64,000 nt of DNA from Parascedosporium putredinis (lineage: Eukaryota; Ascomycota; Sordariomycetes; Microascales; Microascaceae): NCBI GenBank assembly GCA_949357655.1, contig CASHTG010000004.1, positions 682,001 to 746,000 on the forward strand. Direction: 5' to 3'. The translations under genes and the position numbers were made by a program. The notes under the pieces were generated by a model, which saw only the letters and a program-made list of their open reading frames with translations, ran no database searches and had not been told where the DNA came from. Within the stretch, counting starts at the first letter, position 1. Each line of letters begins with the position of its first letter. Of the stretch, positions 10,710 through 22,605 are shown piece after piece.

Positions 10710-13700
10710 GGAAAACCCTTGGCGCCAACGGAATCAGTGGAGAGAACAAAGAGAGAATCAAAGGATTTCATGACTTCCGAAGGAGCGGGATCGTCATCAT
10801 CCCGCTGTGAGGCTGAAAATGGGGAAGATGAGTAGAAAGACAAGGAGAGAGAGTGAGAGTGAGAGTGAGAGGGGAGCGGGGAAACAGGGTACAGGGAATT
10901 GGGTGGCAGGCGGGAGCCATCACCACGACTGGTGAGGTTGAGATCAAGCATCAACCCGGATTGATCCTTGTGGACAACATGAAGTTTCGCAATGGCTGGA
11001 CGGAGGGTCAGCCGGGGTACTACTGAATATGGGGGACAAGCCCTGGGTGACCTCGCTAATTCCGCTGTTGAAGGCGCCTGGCATTTCCCCCATTTTCCAA
11101 GTCTTGAATGGGGAAAGAACAAGGCCCTCGAGGATCCACTTCGTGCTAGGTTCCCGAGAAGTTGGGGCAGGGACAATCGAAGATACACGACTTGGTAATA
11201 ATCGTTCAATTGGGGAGAGGGGAAGGCACGAGGGGTAGTCAGGAAGACTCAAAACGCGAAAGCTGACAATTTCTTCAACGGGGGACGAAGCGAGCAGTAA
11301 CATTACGAGATGGTGAGACACCAAGGACAAGGCCTACGACCCATCCAAGTCTGATCTGTCATAAATCCGCTTCCAGCCTGAAGACTCCCCTCACTCCAGC
11401 TCCCAGGTCGCCGGGAGAGATGTGACTGCCAGACAAGGGTAGAAGCAGCCCTGGAGGAATCACCTCAGGCAGTCAGGGTGGATATAGCAGCACGGAGACG
11501 CCCTAAGCTAGGAACGAGAAAGCAAGGATTGTCATGCGTTCTGAAAGGAATCGGACAAGAGGGTGGGATAATACTCATTCATTCGAGCGGAACCTGCAAC
11601 ACGGAACCAAGAGCGTGGGAACATAACTTTGAGGTCGAGAAAGACCTGCATGAAAGAGGCCTTCACCGGTGCTTGGCTGCATTAGATTTGAGCATATTTT
11701 GGTGGCACGCAGCATTACTGACCTCATCTCAGTCGCTCACCTCTATCTTTGCATCATCTTCAACACCGAGGGGCATGACAATTGACGATTGATCCTTGAA
11801 CTGACGGCTCCCATGGAAGGCGCAAGGCTTGCTTGATTGAGTAGCATTTCGTCTTTTCACTAGCGCATCGAGGGAGGGGAGAATGAGCGCAAAGAGAGCA
11901 GTCGACATCGCCCCCATCCCAAGGCCCCCGCCCCTCTCTGAGTCCCAAGTCATGCACGATGGATATCGGAGATGCAGGCGGCGCTGACTTCCCAAATGGC
12001 GGAATGTTTTCTTTTTGTGAGCCGGGGAAGTGTTTGCCAGCTCGACCTAGCTCGGTATTCTTACCTCAGTCTTGCTCCACAAATTGACAAAAACACACGT
12101 CACGGCGACGCCTCAAAATCAAAGGCTCGTTCTCGTTTTTACGAGGCCGAAGACGCCCGGGCACCGAGAGTTGCCTAGTTCATAAGGGGAGTTGACTGAA
12201 GCTAGCGCGACGCTAACCGCAAGAGCAGGGAACATCCGCCATTGGTGGATCCTCGAAGAGACCAGGGAAGAGACCCTGGCTCACTTGGAGGGGACGGTTC
12301 GTGCGCCCCCATCGGTGGCACCTGTGAGCAATCCTTCGTGTAAGTGGATGAAGAAGATGGGTGGTTCATGTGCTGAGTTGGTGCAACTCCAAACCCTTGC
12401 AGTGTACTTGTCTCATGCATCTCAACTCTGAAAGCACCTTGATAATGCTCGAGAGAGTGTGTAAGAGAGGGGAGAAGGCAGAAGGTAAACTTGAGAATGG
12501 TACTAGTAGTGGTGGTTAGGGAGTCGTGGAATTGGCCGGCGTCGAGAGGGGCTAACCAGTTTGGCCTATATCTTTCCTCAAGGGCTATGGAAACATTTAG
12601 TCGGGAAAGTTTGTTTGTGCCACGACTGGATTTATTACAAGAGTGCCCTTCTTGGCCCAGCGCGGAGAAATGGTGCCTTCTTTGCGAGGAGAAGAAAATG
12701 ACAAGGAAACAGAGAAAGCTTTGGCCACCAGGCTGGGCAACGAGCTAAAACAGTTCGACAACAACAACAACACCAAGCTTCCGGCCCCGGCCCGGCTGTT
12801 GCTATCTTCTGAGCGTCCTTTCCTAGTCGGGACTGGTCGCTCCAATTTTCCACTTGTCGTTTTCTGAGCACTGTTTCAACGACATTCGACACATTGTAGC
12901 CAAGCCGCCACTCCCTCCGGCTTGACATCAACGACTTCAAATTTATTGACACAAAGAGATGGTTGTGTCTTGCATCGTTTGGTTTTGGGCGTATTAACGA
13001 AACAGAAAGAAGTGCGATTGATATTTGCCCTGCTGTTCTCCGACATACATTCCCCCTCGCCCACACTGATGCAATGTCAGATGGGTCCCCATCCCGACAA
13101 GGGTTATCCATTTCGCTGTTGGACGGAGTGACAAATTGCGCCCTGCAAAGGCCCTGAAGTTGGCTTTCAGGGAGGGAGAACAAGGACAGGGTCCGAAGCG
13201 ACCCTCTCGAAGCACGGATCTATCCTCCCATCGAACCAATCAGATGAGGCGAGGAAGCCATTTAATGGGCGGGCACGCTAAGGCCGCTACTAATTTCAAT
13301 CCTTCTTCGCCTGGCAGCCTGACCGTTGTGCCCTAGTGTTAATAGTCCACCTTTGCGGCCGGAAGCGGATGAAAAAGAGGGAGGAAGATCATCTTTTCCA
13401 CATGCGTCTATGAAATAATATAGTATTACTGTGCAAGCATTATTGACGAAAGTGGCTGCAGGTGCTCGCCCGCAAGAAGAAGCGGCCGAAATAAGCGACT
13501 GGGCCGAGTGCCGGATAGAGAGGGCGAACAGCTGGCCTCGGACAGCCAACACATTAGCATAGTCAGAGCACAAGAAAGTTGAAGAGATATGAGGAAGTGT
13601 ACACGAGAGAGAGGGGAAAAGAGAGCTCAGCAAAAGTACTGCGCGTAAGCGTGTGCGCTGGCTTGTCACGACTCATTGACGTCTCAGGTCGACTTTCCCC

Positions 13701-13804
13701 TCGGACTTGAGGGTCAAACACGACACGAGAAATGGATGTGAAGAAGAAGAATAGAAGAAGAAAAGGAAGTGCAATTTCCTTGTCAGGTTCCATCGGTGAG
13801 ACAC

Positions 13805-13824
13805 TGCGTTGCGTTGCGTTGCGT
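13805..13824. repeat. (TGCGT)n microsatellite
   Basis: Four perfect TGCGT pentamers in non-coding sequence. Confidence 0.85.
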
Positions 13825-16800
13825 CGCATTCGAGACGCCCGAAAGGTTAATACAGTCCCCCTCCCGAGGAACATCGCTCTTAGACGCCCAGTGGATTATC
13901 AAGAATTTTAAGCAAGTTGTATTCACCCTCCGTGGCCGAGTGTGAGGTGTTGGTGGATCCTGTACCAACGAGTCACACTCCGGGACATGCCCACCGGCCA
14001 CCGTCGAGAACCAACAGGTGGCAGATTGATGGTCGGGGAAAATGGATGGCGACGAAAGCCGAATTAAAGGGCCTCTCAGAAGCCTGGACCGTAACCCTAA
14101 CGACCAACAGCACTTTTCGCCGAACCATGCAGGCAATCCGCTGTTACCTCGCGGATGCAAAAAGTATGGCATCAATAATGCTGAGACGGACGAAAAAGTC
14201 TGGTACGCACCCTCATAGCAGCATTAGGATTTGCCGAGAACCACGTTTCTCGTTCCCGTCCTACCCGCTGAAGGTAAGGCTTAACAGATCCCCCTTTTTT
14301 CTGTGGCTTTCTCAACGGCCAGATACAAGGAGACACGGACAGAGGTCCTAAAAAAGCAAGAACCAAAGTTCATTCCTGCCGCTTTTCTGCACTCGCGTCA
14401 GGCCGCAAGTCCCTTGGTCCTTCTGGTGCAAGCGATACATGCATCCCCACGACTGATGCGCCCCAGTTTCTACACGGCCATGTGTTGCACATTCCATGCC
14501 TCGTAATAATGAGGTGTGTGTTTCTGATGGAGTGTACCTCGGTGCCTTGTGTTGCACAAACGCATGCGCGGGCGGCATGGAGGCCATGGAAGGAGGGAAA
14601 AGGGGAGCACCGAAGCGAGAGAGGGGCCGCAACGAAGAGAAACGACCTTCATGATTATCAAGGGGACAGGGCTCATATTCCTGGGAGGCTCGAGCACAAC
14701 GGTGCATATCTATCTACGGTTTGATGCTTGGAGGATAAAATCTCCAGCTTCAACGGTTAAGCTCGGGGATCGCTAATAGATTACGCTTGCTGGGTAGCTG
14801 TAGATGCCGGCCGGAATGGCTGCAGGTTTCAACGCTAGTTAGAGACTCTCTCTCCATCATGTGGCCACATCAAGACGACTTTCCGTGGTCTTGGAGTTGT
14901 GAGATGGTGGAGGCACTTCTCTTGTTGGTGTCCTCGCACTTCTTTGTAGGCCTCAAGGACTGACTTGTCATTGGCGGGCATGGGAATAATGCATACTAAG
15001 AGAGGGAGGGCTCAGACCGTAGGGGAAATGGTCGAACCGACGACAAAAGTAATAGTACGAGGTAGTATGAGGAGCCCGATCCTGGTTAAAAGGGGCGGAG
15101 GTTGAGGAAAATGGGAGTCGCGTCGGAGAAGGACGCTGTTCTAGGGCTCGGTTTCCTGCGATGTGGGCCGTCTCTCGGAGGAGGGGAAGACTAAGCAAAT
15201 GTCTCTCCTGGCATGTCATTCACTTCACTCCGAGCCGAGCCTGGGGGTTGGAAGACTGACAAGATATCGAGTATCTCGAGGAGAGTATTATCCTTGATCC
15301 TGCCCTTGCGAGAATAGCGTGAGGTCGGCTCTCAAGTCATCCTGGCTTGCGTTGCGCGTCAATCCAGCGGACCTGAGCTTCCACATCTTGTTCTCTGCGA
15401 CCCCATGTCTTCTTCCACCTTCCGTGCCTTGCACATAGAAAGCGCCACAGGTCCCCAGGGGACGGAAAATCCGAGCGCGGGTTACATCTGAGGCTTGCCA
15501 TGGCACGGATTGGAGCCCTTTGCTTCACGATTGTTCTTGGTGCCGCCCACCCTCCCGATGAGCAAGTATTTCAGGCATACTTTGTATCGCATGCGTGAGA
15601 AGAGAGGGAGAAAAAGGGGGTGATGCAGTTCCTGGTTCCATGCCTGTGCGCACAGCCAACCTACCTCCAACCCTCCAACCTCCGGTTGTAAGGCCCAAAG
15701 AAAAGAGAAAGGGCCGGGGAGTTTGATTTCAGGAGGGGAGGCAAGTGAGGGGATTGGTCTCGCGGAAACGGATTTGGCATGCCGGGAGATCGGGAGGCAG
15801 TTTTTAGCTTTTGGCTGGGTGCGGGTAGGCTAGAGGCCCGTCGACGGGAGGACAAGTCTTGAAGGGCACTGACGGACGAAACATTTGAGGCTGGATTGAA
15901 GGGAAAAAATTGACGACGATCTTGGGTCCTTGGCAATTTTTTTTGAAAGAGTTACTTCTCGGAGCAAATGGCAGGGCTTAGTTTACGAGGGTACTCTTTT
16001 CTCAGACATGCGCCCAGCTCCTTGGGAGCGGCAAGTTCGGCGTGGGGAAGATTTTGATACAAAAGCAAAAAGAAAGATGGAAGTGAATGGGCCGACCATC
16101 CATTGATTTTTGGATGCAACGGTTTACAAAAGCAAAATGAGCCCGCGGAAGATGAATTATGTGCATGGGCCGATCTCAAAGCTTGGGGCGATCACTTGTC
16201 GTCCCCGCGTTCAGGATCAATTGATCGAGCTGAAAGGAGTGATATAGAGGGAAAATATGATCAAATCGTCGGAATTCATGGGCCCTGGAGGAATGGGTGA
16301 CCATGGACTGCGGAAAAAGGAAGGGAGCGACACGATGAAAGGGCAGGTTGCGCGCCGATCCGGGTCACTTCCGCCCAAGTCGATGGGAGGAGTGATAGAG
16401 TTCGAGATGGAGTCGATTTTTCTGATGGGGGGTTGGTTCCTTCCGTCTCTTCCTTCCCTTCCTCGACTCCACTTTGTGGGTGTCGTCCTTGATACAAGTT
16501 GTACTTGGCTTTTTCCCTGGCGACGTTATTGGCGTAGATCTGCTCCTTCCTTTGCATTATTCGCTGGGGAAATCGCATATTATGGACCAACAAAAGCTCC
16601 ACACCGGTCTCGTCAAGCTCAGTTTTCGTTTGTCCAGCGCCAGGGACTGTCCGTGCTCCTGTTCCTTGATGACCAAAGTACTTCGTACCTTCCCTGACGA
16701 GCTGTTGAGCGTTCAGAAGAACTTTCTGCGTTGACAAAGCAGCACTTGAGTGCTGTTGGTGGCTCTCTCCTTCGTGCATGGAAATCGTTCAAGCCACCCA

Positions 16801-19185
16801 AACCCGGGCTACGCCAAAATAGAGCGAAAAGAACTTTGATAATACGTGCGTAACAATTCCCGCCCGCTCGCTCAGTAGATCCCGCATCGATGGGGGTTAG
16901 GCTTGTTCCTTAGCTTGTGGATTAATCCCTTCCTCCCCGACAACCAGAGTCGTTTCTTGTCTTTGAACGCCACGAGCCAATACTCAACGTCATCAACGAT
17001 TTGGTGTAGTTTCTTTCTTTTATTAATATCGCAGCTGGTCTCATTTGGAGATGGAGGGGAAGGGAGATGCGTTGACGGCGAGCATCGATAGCTGGTGATA
17101 TTGCAGATTGGTCACTTCTCACAAGGTAACAACCTATAATCTGCAACGCTATAGCCACCCTAGGCCTGGGAGCCCTGTCTAGATTCCTTGCCGACCTCGC
17201 GCAGAAGGAAAGAAGGTACGTCGAAAATGGCCCACCTGGATGCTGCCGTGATCGACACTGAAAATTGCCATTCTCGTTTAACAATTATCCAGCCGCTCTG
17301 CAATACGCGCAGGACCATCCATCCCATCGCGAGCTGCGGCGGAAGAATCCCTAACCGTGCCACCCCCTTGACACAGGCGACCTCCCCCATGATATCTGCA
17401 ATGTCTCTTCCACCATTACCCGGAACTCTTCTTCTGGGTCCCATCAAAAGCAGCCATCAATTGGAGGCCAGGCAAGTCAAGGGAAGTGAGAATAAACAAG
17501 AGGTTCGAGCAACGTTCGAACAGCGCTACAGTGGGGTAAAAGCAAATACACGGAGGATTGTCCACAGACGAACCTTCAGCCACCAGATCAAAGTCGGCCC
17601 ACACTGCGAGCCGCCCGCTAGAAGAGTAACAGAGCCAGCAGCATGAATCAGCCATGATCTCCAACGTGGCTTGCACTTGGAAAAAGTAAAGGGAAAAAGC
17701 AAAAGTGATCACTATGAGAGGAAGGACAGCTCTGTTTCTCGCCTATTCTTATACGACGCTGCCACTCCGCACGCGTCTCTCCCTCCTTTCCCCGACATAT
17801 GGTCTCACAGCTCATCCAAGAAAGAAAGGAGAACGAGACCAAGCCAGTTCACCCACGCAATGAGGTTGCGAATGGTTCCCCCAACTTAGAATATTTGAGT
17901 CCAACCCCTGCACAGCGAAGTCTAAATCTCGCGCCTCCTACTCCTTGAAGCGGGGGCGTTGTCTGCGCGCGCACTTCCTTTCTCGTTGCTGCTCTTTCAC
18001 TTGCAACCGACATATTTCATTGCAGGCTCTGCTTTGCATCAACCAGGGTGGGGGAACACACTGTTGGAAGGGTGCCAACAAACCTTGGAAGCGGAAGACG
18101 GGATCCTGTCCCCTTTCCCCTAGCTTTCCCGTTTTCTGGGTTACCAATCTTTGACGTGCCAGGGGGTCAAGAAAAGGATTTGCCTCGCAGGGAAAGCAAT
18201 TTCTCCTTGTCCAGATCTTTGGGAAGGAATAAGAGGGACGGGAAAAAGAAGACCAAAAGAAAGAGGCACAAGGGGGACCCGGAAGCTCAGTCAGGCATGC
18301 GTTCTCGACGAGCCAGTCTGGCCCTCTCTCCTGCCTCTCGCTTCTTTATCTCCAGTCCTCCATACACCCACACCAAACCACCGGCCCTGTGCCCAGAATT
18401 TCGAATGCACAACCCCTGGGATCGGTACCATCTCTCGTTCTCTTCTGTGTCCTTGCCGGTCCCCCTTCTCCCCCGTCTCTCCCCCACCCCTGGGACGCCA
18501 CAACATCGCCTCGAGACAATTCTGCATTATCACCCCGTCAGATTATCGAAGGGGCTCTCGCTTCCGTTCGACTGCCTGTGGCCATCGACAAGAGCCGTGA
18601 ATCGGCATCAAGAGACAGGCGAAGGAAAAAGGAGGGGTGACGGGCAAACGTAAAAAGCACCGCCTCTCCCCGGTTCCAGAGCTCGCTGTGGATCGCCTCG
18701 CATCGCCGTCTTTGCTTTTGCAGCGTTGCGCCTCTTCATTCACATCTTCTCCCGGGTGCTCACACCCCCAGCTTCCCGCTTCCATACCTCCAGAGTCGGA
18801 CCCGGTCTGCTTTCGGGTTTCTTCCTGGTACTACCCAGCACATATATTCTCAACCTCACCCCCTGGTTAGACCTCGACTGTTACTTTGTCCAACCCAGTC
18901 GGTTCGCGGCATCTCCCATTATTATATCAACGGCTTCGGATCCCTCATTCCTTTTTCCTCGTCCCCTTTCTCCACATCTTCTCGTCACACATTTCAACTG
19001 TGGGACTCATCCTTCCTTTCTTTCCTTGGCACCCAGAGGCTCGGATTTGGGGACTTGATACATCACATCGCACAGGATCGACGTTGCTTTCTTTGTGTCT
19101 CTCCTTTGGCGATTATCAACTCGCTCTTCCTTCTTGACTCCTCACGACCGGAGTATTCCACCTTCTTTTCGTCTACTTGCACAAG

Positions 19186-20533
19186 ATGTCCGCCGTTGGT
19201 GCCGGTGGCGACGCGCTCCCACCCAACGAGAATGTCGGGCCTCTCCTTCTTGGCGTGTCGGGCGTCCTGATCCTCTTTGTTTGTGTCTCGAGCGCCCTCC
19301 GCCTGTGGGTGCGAGGCGCTCTGCGAACTCTCGGCCTGGACGATGCCACCATGGCTCTTGTCACCGTTATCAGCATCATCCGGTATGGCTTGCAAATCGT
19401 CCAGGTGGTGAGCTACGGAAACGGCAAGCATCGCCCATACGTCAACGAAGAGGACTACCGTATGAACAACCAACTCGGCTGGTGGGCGCAGATCTGTCTC
19501 TTTTCCGGCATCTGCCTGCTCAAGGTATCCATCATGCTACTTATTATGCGAATGAAGGACTCCAAGAAGCTCAAGATCGTCCTGTACTCGGCAATGGCTG
19601 GCCTCGTCATCACCAACTTTGGCGTCATTGTCATCCTTCTCGCCGAGTGTAGCCCCGTTGGTTACTGGAGGGTGCCGCGACGAAGTGCTGGCCCCCAAGG
19701 TCCGCATTTATGCCATCTACTTTACCATTGGTAAGTCGACAGCCTCTCCTGCCAGGAAAAAATCCAAGAAAAGAGTCAGAGACTAACGAACTCATTTTTC
19801 TGCACAGCTTATTCTATCTTGACCGATTTCCTTTGCTCGCTCCTGCCTCTTGTCGTCATCTGGAAGGTGCGCATTCCTCTCAAGACCAAGATCATGGCCT
19901 GCAGCCTGATGAGCTTGGGTCTAGTGTAAGTGACTATACTTGATATCCTAGAAAGCGTTCAGATTGGGTTCGCTAACATACTCCTTTTTAGTGCTACTGG
20001 CTTCGGTATCGCTCGTGCTGCCTCCCTCGGCCTCGTTACTACCGATCTCACTTGTAAGTCTTTCCTCTTTCCCCTTCTCTTTGATCGCTGGGATTGCCTA
20101 CGCTCGAGGGACCTTTGCCAACAAAATGAAATCAATCTAGGGGTATACGCTATCGCTGCCATTTGGTCCAACCTTGAGCTCTACCTGGGTGTTATCGGCG
20201 CCAACCTCGCGCTCTCGCGACAGATCTACCTTTACTTCTTCCGTGGTCAAACCACCCCCACGACAGCAAGTACGGCGACCGCAACAACTACGTCCGGTCC
20301 TCCTTTTCGCAGTCCAACCCTCGTTCGGGCCACATCACCGACAAGCTCCGCTCCGGCGCCGGAGAATCTGTCATCGACCGCGCTGCGACGCTTATCGAGT
20401 CCCGTCGCAAGGTGTCCATGTCGCGTAGCGATGGTAGCGAGTTGAGCTCGAGTCTGGCATCCGCAAGAAGACGGAGTTTTGGATCTCCGAGGGCGGTTAC
20501 GAAAGCCAGGGCTCGGCAGGTCGCGCGCGATAG
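19186..20533 (+). CDS. PTH11-like/rhodopsin-fold integral membrane protein
   Basis: Seven-helix plasma-membrane protein of the fungal PTH11-like 'rhodopsin domain' family; such proteins are candidate receptors for surface or host cues, but the ligand is unknown. Exons 19186-19730, 19808-19925, 19992-20053 and 20141-20533 have canonical GTAAGT donors. The first helix is at about residues 17-38. There is no N-terminal CFEM domain. The loop ECSPVGYW ... CWPPKVRIYAIYFTI and the segment WSNLELYLGVIGANL are characteristic of the family, and the cytoplasmic tail ends TEFWISEGGYESQGSAG. Four frame breaks occur: GGG near 19668, CCCCC at 19692-19696, AAA near 20249, and near 20447. Adding one base at each restores every splice phase and gives 373 aa, so assembly error is likelier than pseudogenisation. 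ATG at 19186 is chosen because it starts the conserved frame; an upstream TTG is not credible. Confidence 0.85.
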
Positions 20534-21795
20534 ATGTGCAATTGATTATTTCGGGCCTGCGCCGGTGCGCTTCAACAAGTCCTAATGAAACAAAAAGAAA
20601 AAGTTCTGTTTCCAACTGGTGTTTTTGGCATGTATGCTTTCCTGGAGCAAGACTACAGGTCTTTTTTCCCGTGGTTGCCTTCTTCCTCTTCTTCTTTTTC
20701 TACCTTTCCTCCTTTGTCTTCTTTCACTCCCTTATGATACCTTTTACGCACGAAAACGAGTCGGTTTCCGAGAGGTCGGGGTTGACTTTGGTTTCATCTT
20801 TTTCTACTGCTCTTGGTGGCCGGAAATGGCAGGTAGGCGACATTGATGGCGGAGCGGGTTAAAACAAGACCTTTTTGTTGCCTGCTCTCGTGGTTTTGTT
20901 ATCCGACAAAAGCATCGGGCCTGAGCCCCTCTGAAGGATGAGGCTGATGTGGCTGCTGATCTGGAGGAGGATTGGCGCTGCTGTATTATTAGTACCCCAG
21001 AGTTTTGTGTACGCGGCAGAGGGCGGGAATTCTCTGGTTAGACGCCGTGCTTTTTTCTTCTTCTCAAAATTTCCCCCAAAACTTGAACACTCTCAGGCCA
21101 CGTACAGTACAATACTGCGTTGTGCTTGTTGTTCATGAAGCCGTCTAAGACACTTCAATGTTATGACCAATGTGCGGGTATGTCAGATTTGACACGCGTC
21201 GCCAGAAAATAAAATAAAACGAAAGATTTATATCAGTACAAGACACTGGAAGTGAAATTTTGCGGTTTTGGGGTTGGAAGGATGAGATTTGATGGTGTTA
21301 TATGTGGCGGGTCTAAGACGAGGGCGCGCGCGCGCTTGCTCCTTCGCCGAAGCGGAGTAGCAGCCTCGAATCCTCGAATCCCTCATCCTCCACGATGAGT
21401 TGACACTGTGCAAACGTCGATGTAAGTCAAAGTCAAGTGATGTTCAATCACGGCCAAGTTGGATTTTACTGTAATGAGGAACGAGTTTGATTAACGACTA
21501 GCCCTGTGACTATGAGACTCTGCTACGTCCGACTGCAGGCCTAGTACCGTGAAGCTTTTGCGCTTCGAAAAGATAAAAGACAGAAACACGATAAAAAAAA
21601 CAGAGAGCTAAATAATGTACGGTGCAAGAACAAACGAATTGCAAGAAGTTAATATGTACAAGCGTGAAACCATGTCCATCCCGGCACGGCGATTCTCACT
21701 TCACTCCCGTTCATTGTCGCGCCGAGGGGGCGGCGAGAGAGAAGGGGCTCAAGGGGAAAAGAGAGAAGAGAGGAAAAGAAAAAAGGAAGACCACT
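20534..21795. other. Intergenic region between convergent genes
   Basis: About 1.26 kb between the tails of a plus-strand and a minus-strand gene. It should hold both 3' UTRs. Pyrimidine-rich sequence at 20650-20720 and a GC dinucleotide run (21323-21336) are the only compositional features. No gene seen. Confidence 0.55.
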
Positions 21796-22428
21796 CTAGC
21801 AAGCAGCCTGGCTGGTGACGGTCAAGGTGACATCGTCAGCGGTGACGAGACCCTCGCGGGTAGAGCTGTTGGCGGAGACGAAGAGCCTGCTGCGGACGGT
21901 GAAGCTGACGTCGCGCTGCTGCTGGCTGACGACGGAGACACGAGCGGGGGTGACGTCGTTGCGGGTGTAGGTGTCGCCGTTGACCCACGCGGCGCCGGAG
22001 AGGACGGTGCTGGCGGGGCTGCCGTTGGTGAGGGAGCCGGGGGAGAGGTTGTAGGTGGAGGCGATGGTAGCGGAGACGCCGGACTGGGCGAGGGCGAAGC
22101 CGTGGTGGGTGGTGGTGAGGGTGGCGACGGTGCAGCCGACGGGGTAGCGGAGGGTGACGAAGAGCTCGCAGTGCTTCTCGCGGTCGGAGCCGGGGACGCC
22201 GGGGCCGACGGCGGCCTGGTAGGCGTCGAAGCCGAGGGTGGCAATGGTGCCGGCGGCGTTGATGGAGGTGGAGTAGGTGCCGGCGGGGCAGCCGTCGCCG
22301 GTGGTGGTGAGGGCGGTGATGCGGACTTGGGAGTCGGACTGGCGGGCTTCGAGGGGAGGAGGGGGTGGGGGAGGAGAGGGCGAGGAGGGGAGGAGGAGGG
22401 TGGAGAGGAGGTTGGAGATGGGCATCAT
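21796..22428 (-). CDS. Secreted DUF4360 family protein
   Basis: Small secreted protein of the DUF4360 family, function unknown, common in ascomycetes and some bacteria. It is intronless, 210 aa, and the only multi-hundred-base gene in the window with no frame break. The N-terminus is a short hydrophobic stretch followed by a run of prolines and an LEARQ processing-like site. The mature part has the family features: GDGCPAG near the start, an LGFDAYQAAVGPGVPGSDREK segment with the G-P-G motif, CELFVTLRYPVGC, and a C-terminal TLTSQ-like end with a terminal Cys. Four to five cysteines probably form disulphides. The double ATG at 22428 is the only start giving a signal peptide; upstream in-frame codons run through pyrimidine-rich leader. 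A TATA box lies 170 bp upstream. Confidence 0.85.
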   Translation of the reverse strand: MMPISNLLSTLLLPSSPSPPPPPPPLEARQSDSQVRITALTTTGDGCPAGTYSTSINAAGTIATLGFDAYQAAVGPGVPGSDREKHCELFVTLRYPVGCTVATLTTTHHGFALAQSGVSATIASTYNLSPGSLTNGSPASTVLSGAAWVNGDTYTRNDVTPARVSVVSQQQRDVSFTVRSRLFVSANSSTREGLVTADDVTLTVTSQAAC

Positions 22429-22598
22429 TTTGGCTGTTTGGGAGACAGAGAGAGATGGAGATGGAGAAGAAAGGTATAACAGGAGTTGTAAGATGAGGTT
22501 TGTTTTGGTTGTTTTTAGCGTTGTGGCTGTTGAGGATTGATTGCGTTGGGGATGAAGATGAAAAAAGGATGAAGGGATAGCCGAAGGGAATGGGGAGG

Positions 22599-22605
22599 TT
22601 TTATA
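22599..22605 (-). promoter_or_regulatory. TATA box of the DUF4360 gene
   Basis: TATAAAA on the minus strand, about 170 bp upstream of the ATG at 22428, in an otherwise GC-rich promoter. Confidence 0.55.

Larger units (their letters stand above)
8048..19185. other. 11-kb stretch without a recognisable gene
   Basis: Both strands were read through and no conserved domain, signal peptide plus mature region or consistent exon chain was found. The open frames are short and low-complexity or unsupported. The least unlikely is 16276-16779 (-), 167 aa with a charged helical middle, but nothing identifies it. The first few hundred bases should be the promoter of the oxidoreductase. The last kilobase (about 18100-19185) is strongly pyrimidine-rich on the plus strand, as expected for a leader or promoter of the gene at 19186. 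A 25-bp tandem duplication and a TTGCG microsatellite are listed separately. Long non-coding RNA, regulatory DNA, or genes hidden by frame errors are all possible. Confidence 0.5.

Noticed and set aside
19186..20533. PTH11-like gene as a pseudogene
   Set aside because: Four frame breaks look like decay, but splice sites are perfect, conserved residues are kept and four single added bases restore every phase, as in the other genes.
21622..22479. 285-codon plus-strand frame rich in Gly/Ala/Asp
   Set aside because: Antisense shadow of the DUF4360 gene, whose signature motifs are clear on the other strand.
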